From Acidovorax radicis N35 (lineage in GTDB: Bacteria; Pseudomonadota; Gammaproteobacteria; Burkholderiales; Burkholderiaceae_C): a DNA stretch of 64,000 bases. Location of the stretch: positions 620,001-684,000 of the forward strand of contig NZ_AFBG01000019.1 of assembly GCF_000204195.1 (NCBI RefSeq). Direction: 5' to 3'. The notes under the pieces were generated by a model. It was not told the origin of the DNA. It saw nothing but the letters and a program-made list of their open reading frames with translations, and ran no database searches. Positions 17,555 through 27,678 of the stretch are shown here, piece by piece. Every line of letters starts with the position of its first letter. The stretch's first letter is position 1. The position numbers and the translations under genes are program-made.

Positions 17555-19237
17555 ATGGAAAAGATCTGGCTCAAGAGCTACCCCCCGGGCGTACCGCACG
17601 ACGTGCAGCCCGAGCAATACCGCTCTGTGGCCCACCTGCTGGAAGAGTCCTTCCGCAAACACGCATCGAGCCCGTTTTCGGTCTGCATGGACCAGTGGAT
17701 GAGCTATGGCGAACTGGAACGCCACTCGGCGGCCCTGGGTGCCTACCTGCAAAGCCTGGGCCTCGCACCCGGTGCGCGCGTGGCCATCATGCTGCCCAAC
17801 ATTCCGCAATTCGGCGTGACCATGGCCGCCGTGCTGCGCGCGGGCTACACCTGCGTCAACGTGAACCCGCTGTACACCGCCCGCGAGCTGGAGCACCAGC
17901 TCAAGGATTCGGGCGCCACGGCCATCGTGATCCTGGAGAACTTTGCGCACACGCTGGCCGAGGTCATTGACCACACGGCCGTCAAGCATGTGGTGATGGC
18001 GTCCATGGGCGACCTGCTGGGCTTCTGGTTCGGCAAATGGATCACCTTTGCCGTGCGCCATTTGGCCAAGATGGTGCCCGCCTACGAACTGCCACTGACG
18101 GGTGGCCGCAAGGTCGTCACGTTCAAGAAGGCGTTGTCGCTGGGCGAGCACAAGTCGCTCACCCCGAGCCAGGCCACGCTCGATTCAATTGCCTTCCTGC
18201 AGTACACCGGCGGCACCACGGGCCTGTCGAAAGGGGCGGTGCTGACCCACCGCAACATCGTGGCCGCCACGCTGCAGGCCGAGGCCTGGTTCACCCCGGC
18301 GCTGTCCAAGGTGGGTGACCTCAGTAAAGCCAACTCCATCGCCGCGCTGCCGCTGTACCACATCTTCGCGCTCACGCTGTGCCTCTTGGCCATCCGCCAG
18401 GGCTCCAGCCTCACGCTGATCCCCAACCCACGTGACATTCCAAAGTTCATTGCCGAGCTGAAGAAGCGCCCCTTCCACATGCTGCCCGCCGTGAACACGC
18501 TGTTCAACGCGCTGCTGCAGAACCCGCAGTTCAAGACACTCGACTTCTCGCACCTGTGCGTGTCGCAGGCTGGCGGCATGGCGGCCAGCGAAGGCACGGC
18601 CAAGCAGTGGCAAAAGGCCACGGGCAGCACCATGATCGAAGGCTGGGGCATGAGCGAAACCTGCGCCATCGGCACCAACAATCCCGTGACCAACACCGAG
18701 TTCAGCGGCACCATCGGCCTGCCGCTGCCGGGCATCGACATCGCCATCAAGGACGACGCAGGCAACAGCCTGGCCCAGGGCGAGTCGGGCGAGATCTGCA
18801 TCCGCGGCCCCAACGTGATGACGGGCTACTACAACCAGCCCGAAGAAAATTCCAAGGCGTTCACGCCCGACGGTTTCATGCGCACGGGCGACATCGGCAT
18901 CATGGATGCCCAGGGCTACACCCGCATCATCGACCGCAAGAAGGACATGATCCTGGTGAGCGGCTTCAACGTGTTCCCCAACGAGCTGGAGCAGGTCATC
19001 AGCCTGTGCCCTGGCGTGGTGGAATGCGCGGCCATCGGCATCCCCGACGAGAAACAGGGCGAGGCCATCAAGGTGTTCATCATCAAGAACGACCCCACCC
19101 TCAGCGAGGAAGACGTGGCCCGTTACTGCCAGGAAAACCTCACCGGCTACAAGCGCCCCAAGTACATCGAGTTCCGCGACGAGCTGCCCAAGAGCAATGT
19201 GGGCAAGATCTTGCGCAGGGAGCTGCGCAAGGCCTAG
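17555..19237 (+). CDS. fadD: Long-chain fatty-acid--CoA ligase
   Basis: 560 aa adenylate-forming enzyme that activates fatty acids to acyl-CoA for beta-oxidation. The P-loop-like AMP motif is YTGGTTGLSKGA, with A5 GWGMSETCA and the A8-type GFMRTGDIGIMDAQGY followed by the catalytic-lysine region SNVGKILRRELR at the C-terminus. The length matches FadD. AAGGAAACA precedes the ATG at 17555; the earlier in-frame start at 17504 is less likely. It ends before a strong terminator. Confidence 0.95.
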   Translation: MEKIWLKSYPPGVPHDVQPEQYRSVAHLLEESFRKHASSPFSVCMDQWMSYGELERHSAALGAYLQSLGLAPGARVAIMLPNIPQFGVTMAAVLRAGYTCVNVNPLYTARELEHQLKDSGATAIVILENFAHTLAEVIDHTAVKHVVMASMGDLLGFWFGKWITFAVRHLAKMVPAYELPLTGGRKVVTFKKALSLGEHKSLTPSQATLDSIAFLQYTGGTTGLSKGAVLTHRNIVAATLQAEAWFTPALSKVGDLSKANSIAALPLYHIFALTLCLLAIRQGSSLTLIPNPRDIPKFIAELKKRPFHMLPAVNTLFNALLQNPQFKTLDFSHLCVSQAGGMAASEGTAKQWQKATGSTMIEGWGMSETCAIGTNNPVTNTEFSGTIGLPLPGIDIAIKDDAGNSLAQGESGEICIRGPNVMTGYYNQPEENSKAFTPDGFMRTGDIGIMDAQGYTRIIDRKKDMILVSGFNVFPNELEQVISLCPGVVECAAIGIPDEKQGEAIKVFIIKNDPTLSEEDVARYCQENLTGYKRPKYIEFRDELPKSNVGKILRRELRKA

Positions 19238-19293
19238 AGCGTTTCACCCGGTGGCTGCGCAAATCAGCGTGGCAGCCCCTCCATTGCAACCAA

Positions 19294-19315
19294 GGGCGCT
19301 CCGGCGCCCTTTTTC
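19294..19315 (+). terminator. Rho-independent terminator of fadD
   Basis: GGGCGC-TCCG-GCGCCC followed by TTTTTC, about 55 bp past the fadD stop. Confidence 0.88.
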
Positions 19316-19434
19316 TTTGCCCGTTTCCTGTGAAAACGGGGAGACACAGCACGGTTTCGGCACGGGTGAAGGGCCACGGAGAACCCGTCCAGCAACCCCT
19401 CTCAGCTCCCGTTTGTTCGGGTTTTTACTGACTA

Positions 19435-19458
19435 GCAAACGTTTGCGCAAACGTTTGC
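19435..19458. promoter_or_regulatory. Tandem LacI-family operator upstream of the rbs operon
   Basis: Two perfect 12-bp palindromes GCAAACGTTTGC abut exactly (19435-19446 and 19447-19458). The form GCAAACGTTTGC, with its central CG, is typical of RbsR and related LacI proteins. The site lies about 130 bp before rbsB within a 350-bp gap that otherwise holds the fadD terminator and a leader of about 130 bp. The likely binder is the RbsR encoded in this operon. Confidence 0.85.
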
Positions 19459-19587
19459 TTTGGATATGATCCACTGGCGACAAGGCACCGGGTCGCGCGC
19501 ATTCGTGGCTTTTCCCCGGGTTTCGCGCACCTTGCGCACCGCTGTCCGCTCGCCTTTCTCGCCCACCATTCCAACAGGAGACAACCC

Positions 19588-20541
<954 letters not shown>

Positions 20542-20576
20542 GTAAGTAGCAACCAGCAGAGAAGCCAGAGAGCGGC

Positions 20577-20674
20577 GAACAAAACGCTTCTGGCGTTGTT
20601 GCCGTGTCTTGTCGTACTACCCGTACTGACTGCGACACGGTGCCTCGCCAGAATCGTTTCGCGGAGCTTTGTTC
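20577..20674 (+). other. Long imperfect hairpin between rbsB and rbsA
   Basis: The outer arms 20577-20595 and 20646-20674 pair imperfectly (CTTCTGGCG with CGCCAGAA, GAACAAA with TTTGTTC), and an inner stem CCGTGTC/GACACGG (20602-20608 with 20634-20640) closes it. It fills the only large gap within the rbs operon. Such structures after binding-protein genes commonly stabilise the upstream mRNA so that more binding protein is made; that role is inference. Confidence 0.6.
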
Positions 20675-20686
20675 ACCGCCCAAAGA

Positions 20687-22390
20687 ATGAACGCCACCCC
20701 GCGGCCCGCCTCAGCGAACCCCACCATGCAAATCCCCTCCCCCGCTTCCCAGTCCACGCCCTTGCTCGCCATTCGGGCCATGGGCAAGGACTACACCGCC
20801 ACGGTGCTCGATGGCGTGAATGTGGAGCTGTTTGCGGGCGAGGTGCTGGCGCTGACCGGCGAGAACGGCGCGGGCAAGAGCACGCTGTCCAAGATCCTGT
20901 GCGGGCTGGAGCAGCCCACGCGCGGCGGCATGTTGCTCGGCGGCCAAACCTACACGCCCACCTCGCGCCGCGATGCCGAGCGCCAAGGCGTGCGCATGGT
21001 GATGCAGGAGCTGGGCCTGGTGCCCACACTCACCGTGGCCGAGAATTTGTTGATGGGCCGCCTGCCCCACCGCCTGGGCTGGCTGCAGCGCGATGCGCTG
21101 CATACGGCTGCACGCGCGCAGCTGGCCAAGATCGGGCTTGACAGCATCGACCCCGCCACGCCCGTTTCGCAGCTGGGCATTGGCCAGCAGCAGATGGTGG
21201 AGATCGCGCGCAACCTGCAGGACGACACACGCATCCTGGTGCTCGACGAGCCCACGGCCATGCTCACGCCGCGCGAGACCAATTACCTGTTCGAGCAGAT
21301 CGCGCACCTCACCGCACGCGGCGTGGCCATCGTCTATGTGTCGCACCGGCTCGAAGAGCTGCGCCGCATTGCCGACCGCGTGGCCGTGCTGCGCGACGGC
21401 CGTCTGGTGGACGTGCGCCCCATGGCCGGCATGAGCGAGGACGACCTCGTGCAGCGCATGGTGGGCCGCGTGGTGAGCGACCTGGACCACCGCCCACGCC
21501 GCCCCGTCGGCCCGGTGGTGATGAGCGCCCAGGGCCTGGGCCGAGGCAGCGCCGTGCAGGACGTGAGCCTGGAGCTGCGCGCGGGCGAGATCTTTGGCAT
21601 TGCCGGGCTGGTCGGATCGGGCCGCACCGAACTGATCCGGCTGCTGTTTGGCGCGGACCGGGCAGACCGGGGCAGCGTCACACTGCACCCCGAATTTGAA
21701 CAAAAACAGGCCCTGGCGCTTGATGAACAAGCGCCATCAGCTGCAAAAAACATAGCAAACAAAAACCCGAAGGCTTCCCAAGCCGCACCGCGCACGATCC
21801 CGCGTGGTTTCGCCTCCCCCCTGCAGGCCATCGCCGCAGGCGTGGGTCTGGTCACCGAAGACCGCAAATCCCAGGGCTTGCTGCTGGCGCAGCCTATTCG
21901 CATCAACGCCACGCTGTCCGACCTGTCGGCCGTCTCGCGCGGCGGCTGGCTGCAGCGTGGGCTGGAAAACCGCCTGGTGCAAGGTTTTGTGCGCACGCTG
22001 GGCATCCGCTGCCGCAGCGCCGAGCAGCCTGTGGGCCAGCTCTCGGGCGGCAACCAGCAAAAGGTGGTGTTTGCCCGCTGGCTGCACCGCGAAGGCCGCG
22101 TGCTGCTGCTCGATGAACCCACGCGCGGCGTGGACGTGGGCGCACGCGCCGAGCTGTATGGCGAGCTGGACCGCATGGCCTCCGAAGGCCGCGCGCTGCT
22201 CATGGTGTCGTCCGACCTGCGCGAGCTGATGGCCATGGCCGATCGCATCGGCGTGATGAGCGCTGGCCGCCTGGTGGCGGTGTTCGAGCGCGGTGAGTGG
22301 TCTGAACAATCCCTGCTGGCGGCGGCGTTTTCCGAGCCCGGCGGGCGCACCAACACAACCTCTTTAACCCCTTCTCCTGTCACCGCATGA
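20687..22390 (+). CDS. rbsA: Ribose ABC transporter, duplicated ATP-binding protein
   Basis: 567 aa with two nucleotide-binding domains, as in RbsA, MglA and XylG. The N-terminal half has Walker A GENGAGKST and Walker B LVLDEPTAM; the C-terminal half has the degenerate VGSGRTEL, signature LSGGNQQK and Walker B LLLDEPTRGVD. The ATG at 20687 was chosen over a TTG at 20669; MQIPSP at 20726 is a third option. Residues about 337-365 (EFEQKQALALDEQAPS and on) form an extra Ala/Lys/Gln-rich loop, encoded by a palindromic-element copy (21697-21760), not expected in the family. Its ATGA overlaps rbsC. Confidence 0.93.
   Translation: MNATPRPASANPTMQIPSPASQSTPLLAIRAMGKDYTATVLDGVNVELFAGEVLALTGENGAGKSTLSKILCGLEQPTRGGMLLGGQTYTPTSRRDAERQGVRMVMQELGLVPTLTVAENLLMGRLPHRLGWLQRDALHTAARAQLAKIGLDSIDPATPVSQLGIGQQQMVEIARNLQDDTRILVLDEPTAMLTPRETNYLFEQIAHLTARGVAIVYVSHRLEELRRIADRVAVLRDGRLVDVRPMAGMSEDDLVQRMVGRVVSDLDHRPRRPVGPVVMSAQGLGRGSAVQDVSLELRAGEIFGIAGLVGSGRTELIRLLFGADRADRGSVTLHPEFEQKQALALDEQAPSAAKNIANKNPKASQAAPRTIPRGFASPLQAIAAGVGLVTEDRKSQGLLLAQPIRINATLSDLSAVSRGGWLQRGLENRLVQGFVRTLGIRCRSAEQPVGQLSGGNQQKVVFARWLHREGRVLLLDEPTRGVDVGARAELYGELDRMASEGRALLMVSSDLRELMAMADRIGVMSAGRLVAVFERGEWSEQSLLAAAFSEPGGRTNTTSLTPSPVTA
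21697..21760 (-). repeat. Comamonad palindromic element, copy inside rbsA
   Basis: AGGCC-CTG-GCGCTT...AAGCGC-N4-AGCT...ATAGCAAAC. It is read antisense by rbsA in frame and adds a linker between conserved parts of the second ATPase domain. Confidence 0.82.
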
Positions 22391-23382
22391 ACGCCCCCAT
22401 CACGTCGGCTGCCGCATCCGCGCCAGCACCTTCCTCCGCCTCGGTCTGGCGCAGCCAACTGGGCACCTACCTGGGCCTGCTGGCCGTGCTGGCAGGCATG
22501 GTGGCGCTGTTCTCGTCGCTGTCCGAGTACTTTTGGAGCACCGAAACCTTCATCACCATCGCCAACGAGATCCCGGCCCTGGCCGTGATGGCCGTGGGCA
22601 TGACCTTTGTGCTCATCATCGCGGGCATCGACCTGTCGGTGGGCTCAGTGATGGCGCTGGCCGCAGCCACCTCGGCCGCCGCCATCCTGCAGTGGGGCTG
22701 GACAGTGCCCGCCGCCGCCGCCCTGGCGCTGGCCACGGGCCTGGTGTGCGGCACCATCACGGGGGCCATCTCGGTGGCCTGGCGGCTGCCTTCGTTCATC
22801 GTCTCGCTGGGCATGCTCGAAGCCGTGCGCGGCAGCGCGTATGTGGTCACTGACTCGCGCACGCAGTACGTGGGCGATGCGATCTCGTGGCTGTCGGCAC
22901 CCTTCTTTGGCGGCATCTCGTTCGCGTTTTTGCTGGCGGTGGTGCTGGTGGTGGTGGCGCAGCTGGTGCTGTCGCGCACGGTGTTCGGCCGCTGTGTGGT
23001 GGGCATCGGCACCAACGAGGAAGCCATGCGCCTGGCGGGTGTGGACCCGCGCCCCATCCGCATCATCGTGTTTGCCATGACTGGCCTGCTCGCGGGGCTG
23101 GCAGGGCTGATGCAGTCGGCCCGGCTCGAAGCCGCAGACCCCAACGCGGGCACGGGCATGGAGCTGCAGGTGATCGCCGCCGTGGTGATTGGCGGCACCA
23201 GCCTCATGGGCGGGCGCGGCTCGGTGATCAACACGGCCTTTGGCGTGCTCATCATCGCGGTGCTGGAGGCAGGCCTGGCCCAGGTGGGTGCCAGCGAGCC
23301 CAGCAAGCGCATCATCACGGGTTTTGTGATCGTGGCGGCCGTCATCGTGGACACGCTGCGCCAGCGCCGCGCTGCACACTGA
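22387..23382 (+). CDS. rbsC: Ribose ABC transporter permease
   Basis: 331 aa with about eight to ten membrane segments. The BPD_transp_2 family signature is clear: VGMTFVLIIAGIDLSVGSVM (residues 76-95) and GMELQVIAAVVIGGTSLMGG near residue 260. It forms the channel driven by RbsA. ATGA overlap with rbsA indicates coupled translation. Confidence 0.95.
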   Translation: MNAPITSAAASAPAPSSASVWRSQLGTYLGLLAVLAGMVALFSSLSEYFWSTETFITIANEIPALAVMAVGMTFVLIIAGIDLSVGSVMALAAATSAAAILQWGWTVPAAAALALATGLVCGTITGAISVAWRLPSFIVSLGMLEAVRGSAYVVTDSRTQYVGDAISWLSAPFFGGISFAFLLAVVLVVVAQLVLSRTVFGRCVVGIGTNEEAMRLAGVDPRPIRIIVFAMTGLLAGLAGLMQSARLEAADPNAGTGMELQVIAAVVIGGTSLMGGRGSVINTAFGVLIIAVLEAGLAQVGASEPSKRIITGFVIVAAVIVDTLRQRRAAH

Positions 23383-23428
23383 ATCACGGTCTGACACCAC
23401 TCCAACCCAACGACTTCTCACTTTTCGC

Positions 23429-24478
23429 ATGGCTACTATCAAGGACGTTGCACGCCACGCCGATGTATCGGTCACCACGGTGTCGCACGTGGTCAACGGC
23501 ACACGCCACGTGAGTCCCGAGGGACGCGAGCGGGTCGAGAAAGCCATCCGCGCGCTGGGCTATGTGCCCAGCGCCATTGCGCGCAGCCTGAAGAGCAACA
23601 ACACGCGCACGCTGGGCATGCTGATCCCCAACAGCTCCAATCCCTACTTTGCCGAGATCGTGCACAGCGTGGAAGACCGCTGCTTTGGCGCGGGCTACAA
23701 CCTCATTCTGTGCAACACCAACGACGAGGCGCACCGTCAGGGCACGTATCTGCAGGTGCTGGCCGAGCGGCGCATCGACGGGCTGATCGTCGTCTCCACC
23801 GGGCACGACGCCACACTGCCCACACAACTGGCGGGCCTGTCCATCCCCACCGTGCTGGTGGACCGCGAGATCGAGCTGGCCGAGCAGCAGCCCTGCGACC
23901 TGGTGGAGACCGCCCACATGCAAGGCGGCCTGCTGGCCACGCGCCACCTGCTGTCGCTGGGCCACCGGCGCATCGCGTGCATCGGCGGGCCCGAGGGCAT
24001 TGCGCCCAGCGAGCAGCGCATCGCCGGCTGGCGTGCCGCGCTGGCCGACGCCGGCTGCGGCACGGGTGACGGCCTGCTGTGGCACGGCAACTTCACCAGC
24101 CAGGGCGGCTACGAGGCCATGCACGCCGTGCTGCGCGCCCCCGAGCCGCCCACCGCCGTCTTCGTGTGTAACGACCTCATGGCCATGGGCGCACTGTGCG
24201 CGGCGCACGAACGCGAGCTGCGCGTGCCCGAGGCGTTGTCCATCGTGGGCTTTGACGACATTGAACTGACCGCCTTCACCAGCCCGCCGCTGACCACCGT
24301 GGCCCAGCCCAAGCAGCGCATCGGCGCGCTGGCGGTGGACATGCTGCTGGAGCGCATCGACGGGAAGCGCCAGGACGCGCGCAAGGTGATGCTGCAGCCC
24401 GAGCTGCGCGTGCGCTCTTCCACGGCCCCCGCCACCATGGTCGCCCCCGACGCCCGCCGTGGAGGGAGGCCTGCATGA
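23429..24478 (+). CDS. rbsR: LacI-family repressor of the ribose operon
   Basis: 349 aa. N-terminal LacI helix-turn-helix (IKDVARHADVSVTTVSHVVN, residues 4-23) with the hinge helix around PSAIARSLKSN, then a ribose-binding-protein-like effector domain (LGMLIPNSSNPYFAEIV; VPEALSIVGFDDIELT). It starts 46 bp after rbsC and ends overlapping rbsK. It most likely binds the tandem GCAAACGTTTGC site at 19435-19458, making the operon autoregulated. Confidence 0.92.
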   Translation: MATIKDVARHADVSVTTVSHVVNGTRHVSPEGRERVEKAIRALGYVPSAIARSLKSNNTRTLGMLIPNSSNPYFAEIVHSVEDRCFGAGYNLILCNTNDEAHRQGTYLQVLAERRIDGLIVVSTGHDATLPTQLAGLSIPTVLVDREIELAEQQPCDLVETAHMQGGLLATRHLLSLGHRRIACIGGPEGIAPSEQRIAGWRAALADAGCGTGDGLLWHGNFTSQGGYEAMHAVLRAPEPPTAVFVCNDLMAMGALCAAHERELRVPEALSIVGFDDIELTAFTSPPLTTVAQPKQRIGALAVDMLLERIDGKRQDARKVMLQPELRVRSSTAPATMVAPDARRGGRPA

Positions 24479-25440
24479 CCGCCGTGACTGCTGTGACCGC
24501 CAACCTCCAGACCCCCCGCATCGCCGTGGTCGGCAGCCTGAACATGGACCTGGTGCTGCAAGTGCAACATGCCCCCGGCCCCGGCGAGACCGTGCTGGCC
24601 GATGCCCTGCTCCTGGTGCCTGGCGGCAAAGGCGGCAACCAGGCCGTTGCCTGCGCCCGCCAGGGCGCCCAGGTGTTTCTGTTCGGCCGCGTGGGCGACG
24701 ATGGCTACGGCCACACGCTGCGCGCCGGGCTTGACGCCGATGGCATTGACCACCGTGGCGTGCAGACCGATACCGAAGTCACCACCGGTGTGGCCGCCAT
24801 CACCGTGGAAACCACGGGGCAAAACCGCATCGTGGTGGTGCCCGGCGCCAATGGCAGGTTTGTGCTGGATGCCAATGCGCTGACCGCCGCCGTGCAAGAC
24901 GCAGGCGGTTTGGTGTTGCAGCTCGAAACTCCGATGCCGCAGGTGCTGGGCGCAGCCAAGGTTGCCCATACCGCCGGCTGCCCGGTGCTGCTCAACCCTT
25001 CGCCCATCCAGCCCCTGCCCGATGCGCTGTGGCCGCTGGTCAATGTCTTGATCGTCAACGAAGTGGAGGCCGCAGCATTGGCAGGCCAGAGCGTCGCCAC
25101 CCCCGCAGACGCCGCGCAGGTCGCACAAGCCCTGCGCTCCAAGGGCCCCGCCCAGGTGGTGGTGACCCTGGGCGCCGCCGGCGCCGTGGCGGCGGATGCC
25201 ACTGGCTGCCGCTACCACCCCGGCCTCGTCGTGCAGGCCGTGGACACCACTGCCGCAGGCGACACCTTCCTGGGCGCGCTGGCTGTGGCGCTGGCACGCG
25301 GCGAGCCGCTTGATGCCGCCGTTCGCGATGGCATCCGCGCGTCCGCGCTGTGCGTCACGCAACCCGGCGCCCAGCCCTCCATTCCCACCCGCGCAGCCGT
25401 CGCGCACAGCCCCCAACCACCCGCCTGGAGCCCCCTGTGA
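24475..25440 (+). CDS. rbsK: Ribokinase
   Basis: 321 aa PfkB-family kinase that phosphorylates ribose to ribose 5-phosphate. N-terminal signature GSLNMDLVLQ and GGKGGNQAVACARQGA; the C-terminal PfkB motif DTTAAGDTFLGALAVAL holds the catalytic Asp and anion hole (GAGD variant AAGD). The ATG overlaps rbsR by 4 nt, and the stop overlaps the rbsD GTG. Confidence 0.93.
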   Translation: MTAVTAVTANLQTPRIAVVGSLNMDLVLQVQHAPGPGETVLADALLLVPGGKGGNQAVACARQGAQVFLFGRVGDDGYGHTLRAGLDADGIDHRGVQTDTEVTTGVAAITVETTGQNRIVVVPGANGRFVLDANALTAAVQDAGGLVLQLETPMPQVLGAAKVAHTAGCPVLLNPSPIQPLPDALWPLVNVLIVNEVEAAALAGQSVATPADAAQVAQALRSKGPAQVVVTLGAAGAVAADATGCRYHPGLVVQAVDTTAAGDTFLGALAVALARGEPLDAAVRDGIRASALCVTQPGAQPSIPTRAAVAHSPQPPAWSPL

Positions 25441-25826
25441 AACGCACCGCCTTGCTGCACGCCGAACTCTCCCACGCCATCGCCAGCCTGGGCCATGGCG
25501 ACATGCTGGTGATCGGCGACGTGGGCCTGCCCATTCCGCCCGGCCCGCGCCGCATCGACCTGGCCCTCACCCCGGGCATCCCGGCCGTGGCCGACGTGCT
25601 TCGGGTGGTGCTGGAAGAAATGCAGGTTGAAAAAGCGCTGATCGCCACCGAAGCCGTGGAGCGCAACGAAGGGCAGCTGCCCGCCTGGTGCCATTTGCCG
25701 GTGGAGCCCCAGGCCGTATCGCACGAGGAGTTCAAGCGCCTCACCCAGCAGGCCCGCGCAATGGTGCGTACCGGCGAGTGCACGCCGTATGCCAACGTCA
25801 TCCTGGTGGCGGGTGTGACGTTCTGA
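25437..25826 (+). CDS. rbsD: D-ribose pyranase
   Basis: 129 aa mutarotase that converts beta-pyranose to beta-furanose ribose, the form ribokinase prefers. Family motifs: LLHAELSHAIASLGHGD with the catalytic His near residue 17, IGDVGLPIP, and the C-terminal RTGECTPYANVILVAGVTF. The start is GTG at 25437, inside GTGA shared with rbsK and preceded by TGGAG. It closes the operon rbsBACRKD. Confidence 0.95.
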   Translation: MKRTALLHAELSHAIASLGHGDMLVIGDVGLPIPPGPRRIDLALTPGIPAVADVLRVVLEEMQVEKALIATEAVERNEGQLPAWCHLPVEPQAVSHEEFKRLTQQARAMVRTGECTPYANVILVAGVTF

Positions 25827-25974
25827 TACAGGTTGGGGCTTGCGAAGCCATGGCTGCACCTTCGTTTGCGGGTTTTGGAGGACTTCGGGCAGGCACTACC
25901 TGCGGTACGCTGGACCGCAGCCCACGGCGCGGCACGGATGATGCCCGCCACCGACGCCCCGAATTCCTGCACCC

Positions 25975-26907
25975 ATGCCCACCATCGCGCCCCACGATCT
26001 CCTGCCTCCTGAAATCACCGTCCTGGAACGCGGCTGGCTGTCTGCCAACAACATCCTTTTCATAGGCCACCACGACACCGCGCTGGTGGACACCGGCTAC
26101 TGCAGCCATGCCGAGCAGACCGTGGAGCTGGTGCGCGGCACGCTGCACGGCCGCCCGCTGGACCGCGTGCTCAACACCCACCTGCACAGCGACCATTGCG
26201 GCGGCAATGCGGCGCTGCAAAAGGCCTGGCCCGGCGTGCTCACGGCTATTCCACCCGGCCAGGCCGACCATGTGCGCCAGTGGGATGCCTACGCACTGAG
26301 CTACACCCCCACAGGACAGGAATGCCCGCCCTTTCGGGCCGATACGCTGCTCATGCCCGACTCCTGCGTGCTGCTGGGCGACAAGCCCTGGCAGGTGCAT
26401 GCCGCACCGGGGCACGATCCGCATTCGGTGGTGTTGTTCGAGCCCCAGGGCCGTGTGCTGATCTCGGCCGATGCGCTGTGGGAAAACGGCTTTGGTGTGG
26501 TGTTTCCCGAGCTGGAAGGCGACAGCGCCTTCGCCGAGGTGTCAGCCACGCTGGACGTGATCGAGTCACTGGCGCCCAAGGTCGTCATCCCGGGCCACGG
26601 ACCGGTGTTTGCCGACGCCCTCCGCGCCATTGAGGGAGCCCGCCGCAGGCTGGACGGCTTTGTGCGCAACCCGCAGAAACACGCGCTCTATGCGGGGAAG
26701 GTGTTGCTCAAGTACAAGCTGCTCGAATGGCAGCACATCAGCATGTCCGACCTCACCGCCTGGGCCCAGGCCACGCCGTATTTCGGAATGCTGCACGAGA
26801 CGCACTTTGGGGATCAGGCGGAGGATGCGTGGCTGCAGAGCCTGGCGGATGACCTGGTGCGGTCAGGGGCGGCGGTGCGGCGAGAAGACGTGCTGCACAA
26901 CGTGTGA
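25975..26907 (+). CDS. MBL-fold metallo-hydrolase
   Basis: 310 aa. Metal-binding motif THLHSDHCGG (HxHxDH, about residues 63-72), then H in AAPGHDPHS, D in ISADALWENG and H in IPGHGPVF, giving a binuclear site as in glyoxalase II-like enzymes. A C-terminal helical region of about 90 residues follows. The substrate is not evident. It lies 148 bp after the rbs operon, so it is probably independent. Confidence 0.88.
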   Translation: MPTIAPHDLLPPEITVLERGWLSANNILFIGHHDTALVDTGYCSHAEQTVELVRGTLHGRPLDRVLNTHLHSDHCGGNAALQKAWPGVLTAIPPGQADHVRQWDAYALSYTPTGQECPPFRADTLLMPDSCVLLGDKPWQVHAAPGHDPHSVVLFEPQGRVLISADALWENGFGVVFPELEGDSAFAEVSATLDVIESLAPKVVIPGHGPVFADALRAIEGARRRLDGFVRNPQKHALYAGKVLLKYKLLEWQHISMSDLTAWAQATPYFGMLHETHFGDQAEDAWLQSLADDLVRSGAAVRREDVLHNV

Positions 26908-27054
26908 TCTTGCGGCAGCGGCGAGAGCTCAGGCCGTTTCGACCCTAACTGTTGCTGCTACGATAATGGCCCGCGCCTGGATCAGTCCTTTGCATCCAGA
27001 CAAACGGGTTCAATACGCGGCACAGAAGCGCCGCATGCGATCGGTCAGGCATTT

Positions 27055-27489
27055 ATGGACAAGTCTCAAAGGTTTAGAAAATTTTTGCATTTTTTTAATG
27101 CAGTAATTTCCTTCACCTTCTTTTCTATCATCTCCATCGTCGGTCTATTTGCCATTTATATATTCTTGGTGGAGCCTGCGATATACGATTTGCCAATTAA
27201 TTATACTGACGTAGTTTTTGGTTTTGGAATTCTTTCCATTGGTTTATCAGCAATTGTCGCCGCCCGTCGAAAAACCCAAGCAGCCGATTGGCTCGTCTTG
27301 GCAAATATTGCCGCATGGTTTCTTTTGCACGGCATCGTCTTCGATGTATCTCGGGGTATCGAGCCAAATCTTCGTAGCGCGGCCTCATCTGCTTTCTGTT
27401 TAATACTGCTAATCGGCTTCATATTCATGGCCCGTCGTAGCCACCTCAAAGAACGCATTTCAAAAAGGGGGCTCGATATAGGGCCGTGA
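27055..27489 (+). CDS. Orphan membrane protein in an AT-rich island
   Basis: 144 aa with four predicted hydrophobic segments (about residues 12-40, 49-69, 78-97 and 106-124) and charged ends. I recognise no family. Its base composition is strikingly lower in GC than everything around it, with codons such as AAA, ATA, TTT and TTA that neighbours avoid. No strong ribosome binding site is visible. This suggests recent acquisition; the AT-rich stretch runs from about 27040 to 27660. Confidence 0.6.
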   Translation: MDKSQRFRKFLHFFNAVISFTFFSIISIVGLFAIYIFLVEPAIYDLPINYTDVVFGFGILSIGLSAIVAARRKTQAADWLVLANIAAWFLLHGIVFDVSRGIEPNLRSAASSAFCLILLIGFIFMARRSHLKERISKRGLDIGP

Positions 27490-27578
27490 CTCAATGCCTG
27501 AACCTCTCCTAAGAGTTCTCATTGAACAGTCACTTCCGAAGTGCGCGATCTACGCAATTTGCATCTCGCGAAATTGGC

Positions 27579-27616
27579 GGGTGCGACCGTCAATGCTTGA
27601 ATTGCTTGTCGCACCC
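27579..27616. other. Hairpin in the AT-rich island
   Basis: A perfect 9-bp stem GGGTGCGAC/GTCGCACCC with a 20-nt loop lies 90 bp after the orphan gene. There is no T-run, so it is not a standard terminator; it could mark an edge of the inserted segment. Confidence 0.5.
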
Positions 27617-27678
27617 TATTATTGGTTGTAACTGCTGGACTTTCTTGGCAGCTACTCCGCCCTGTTAGTCGGAGACGC

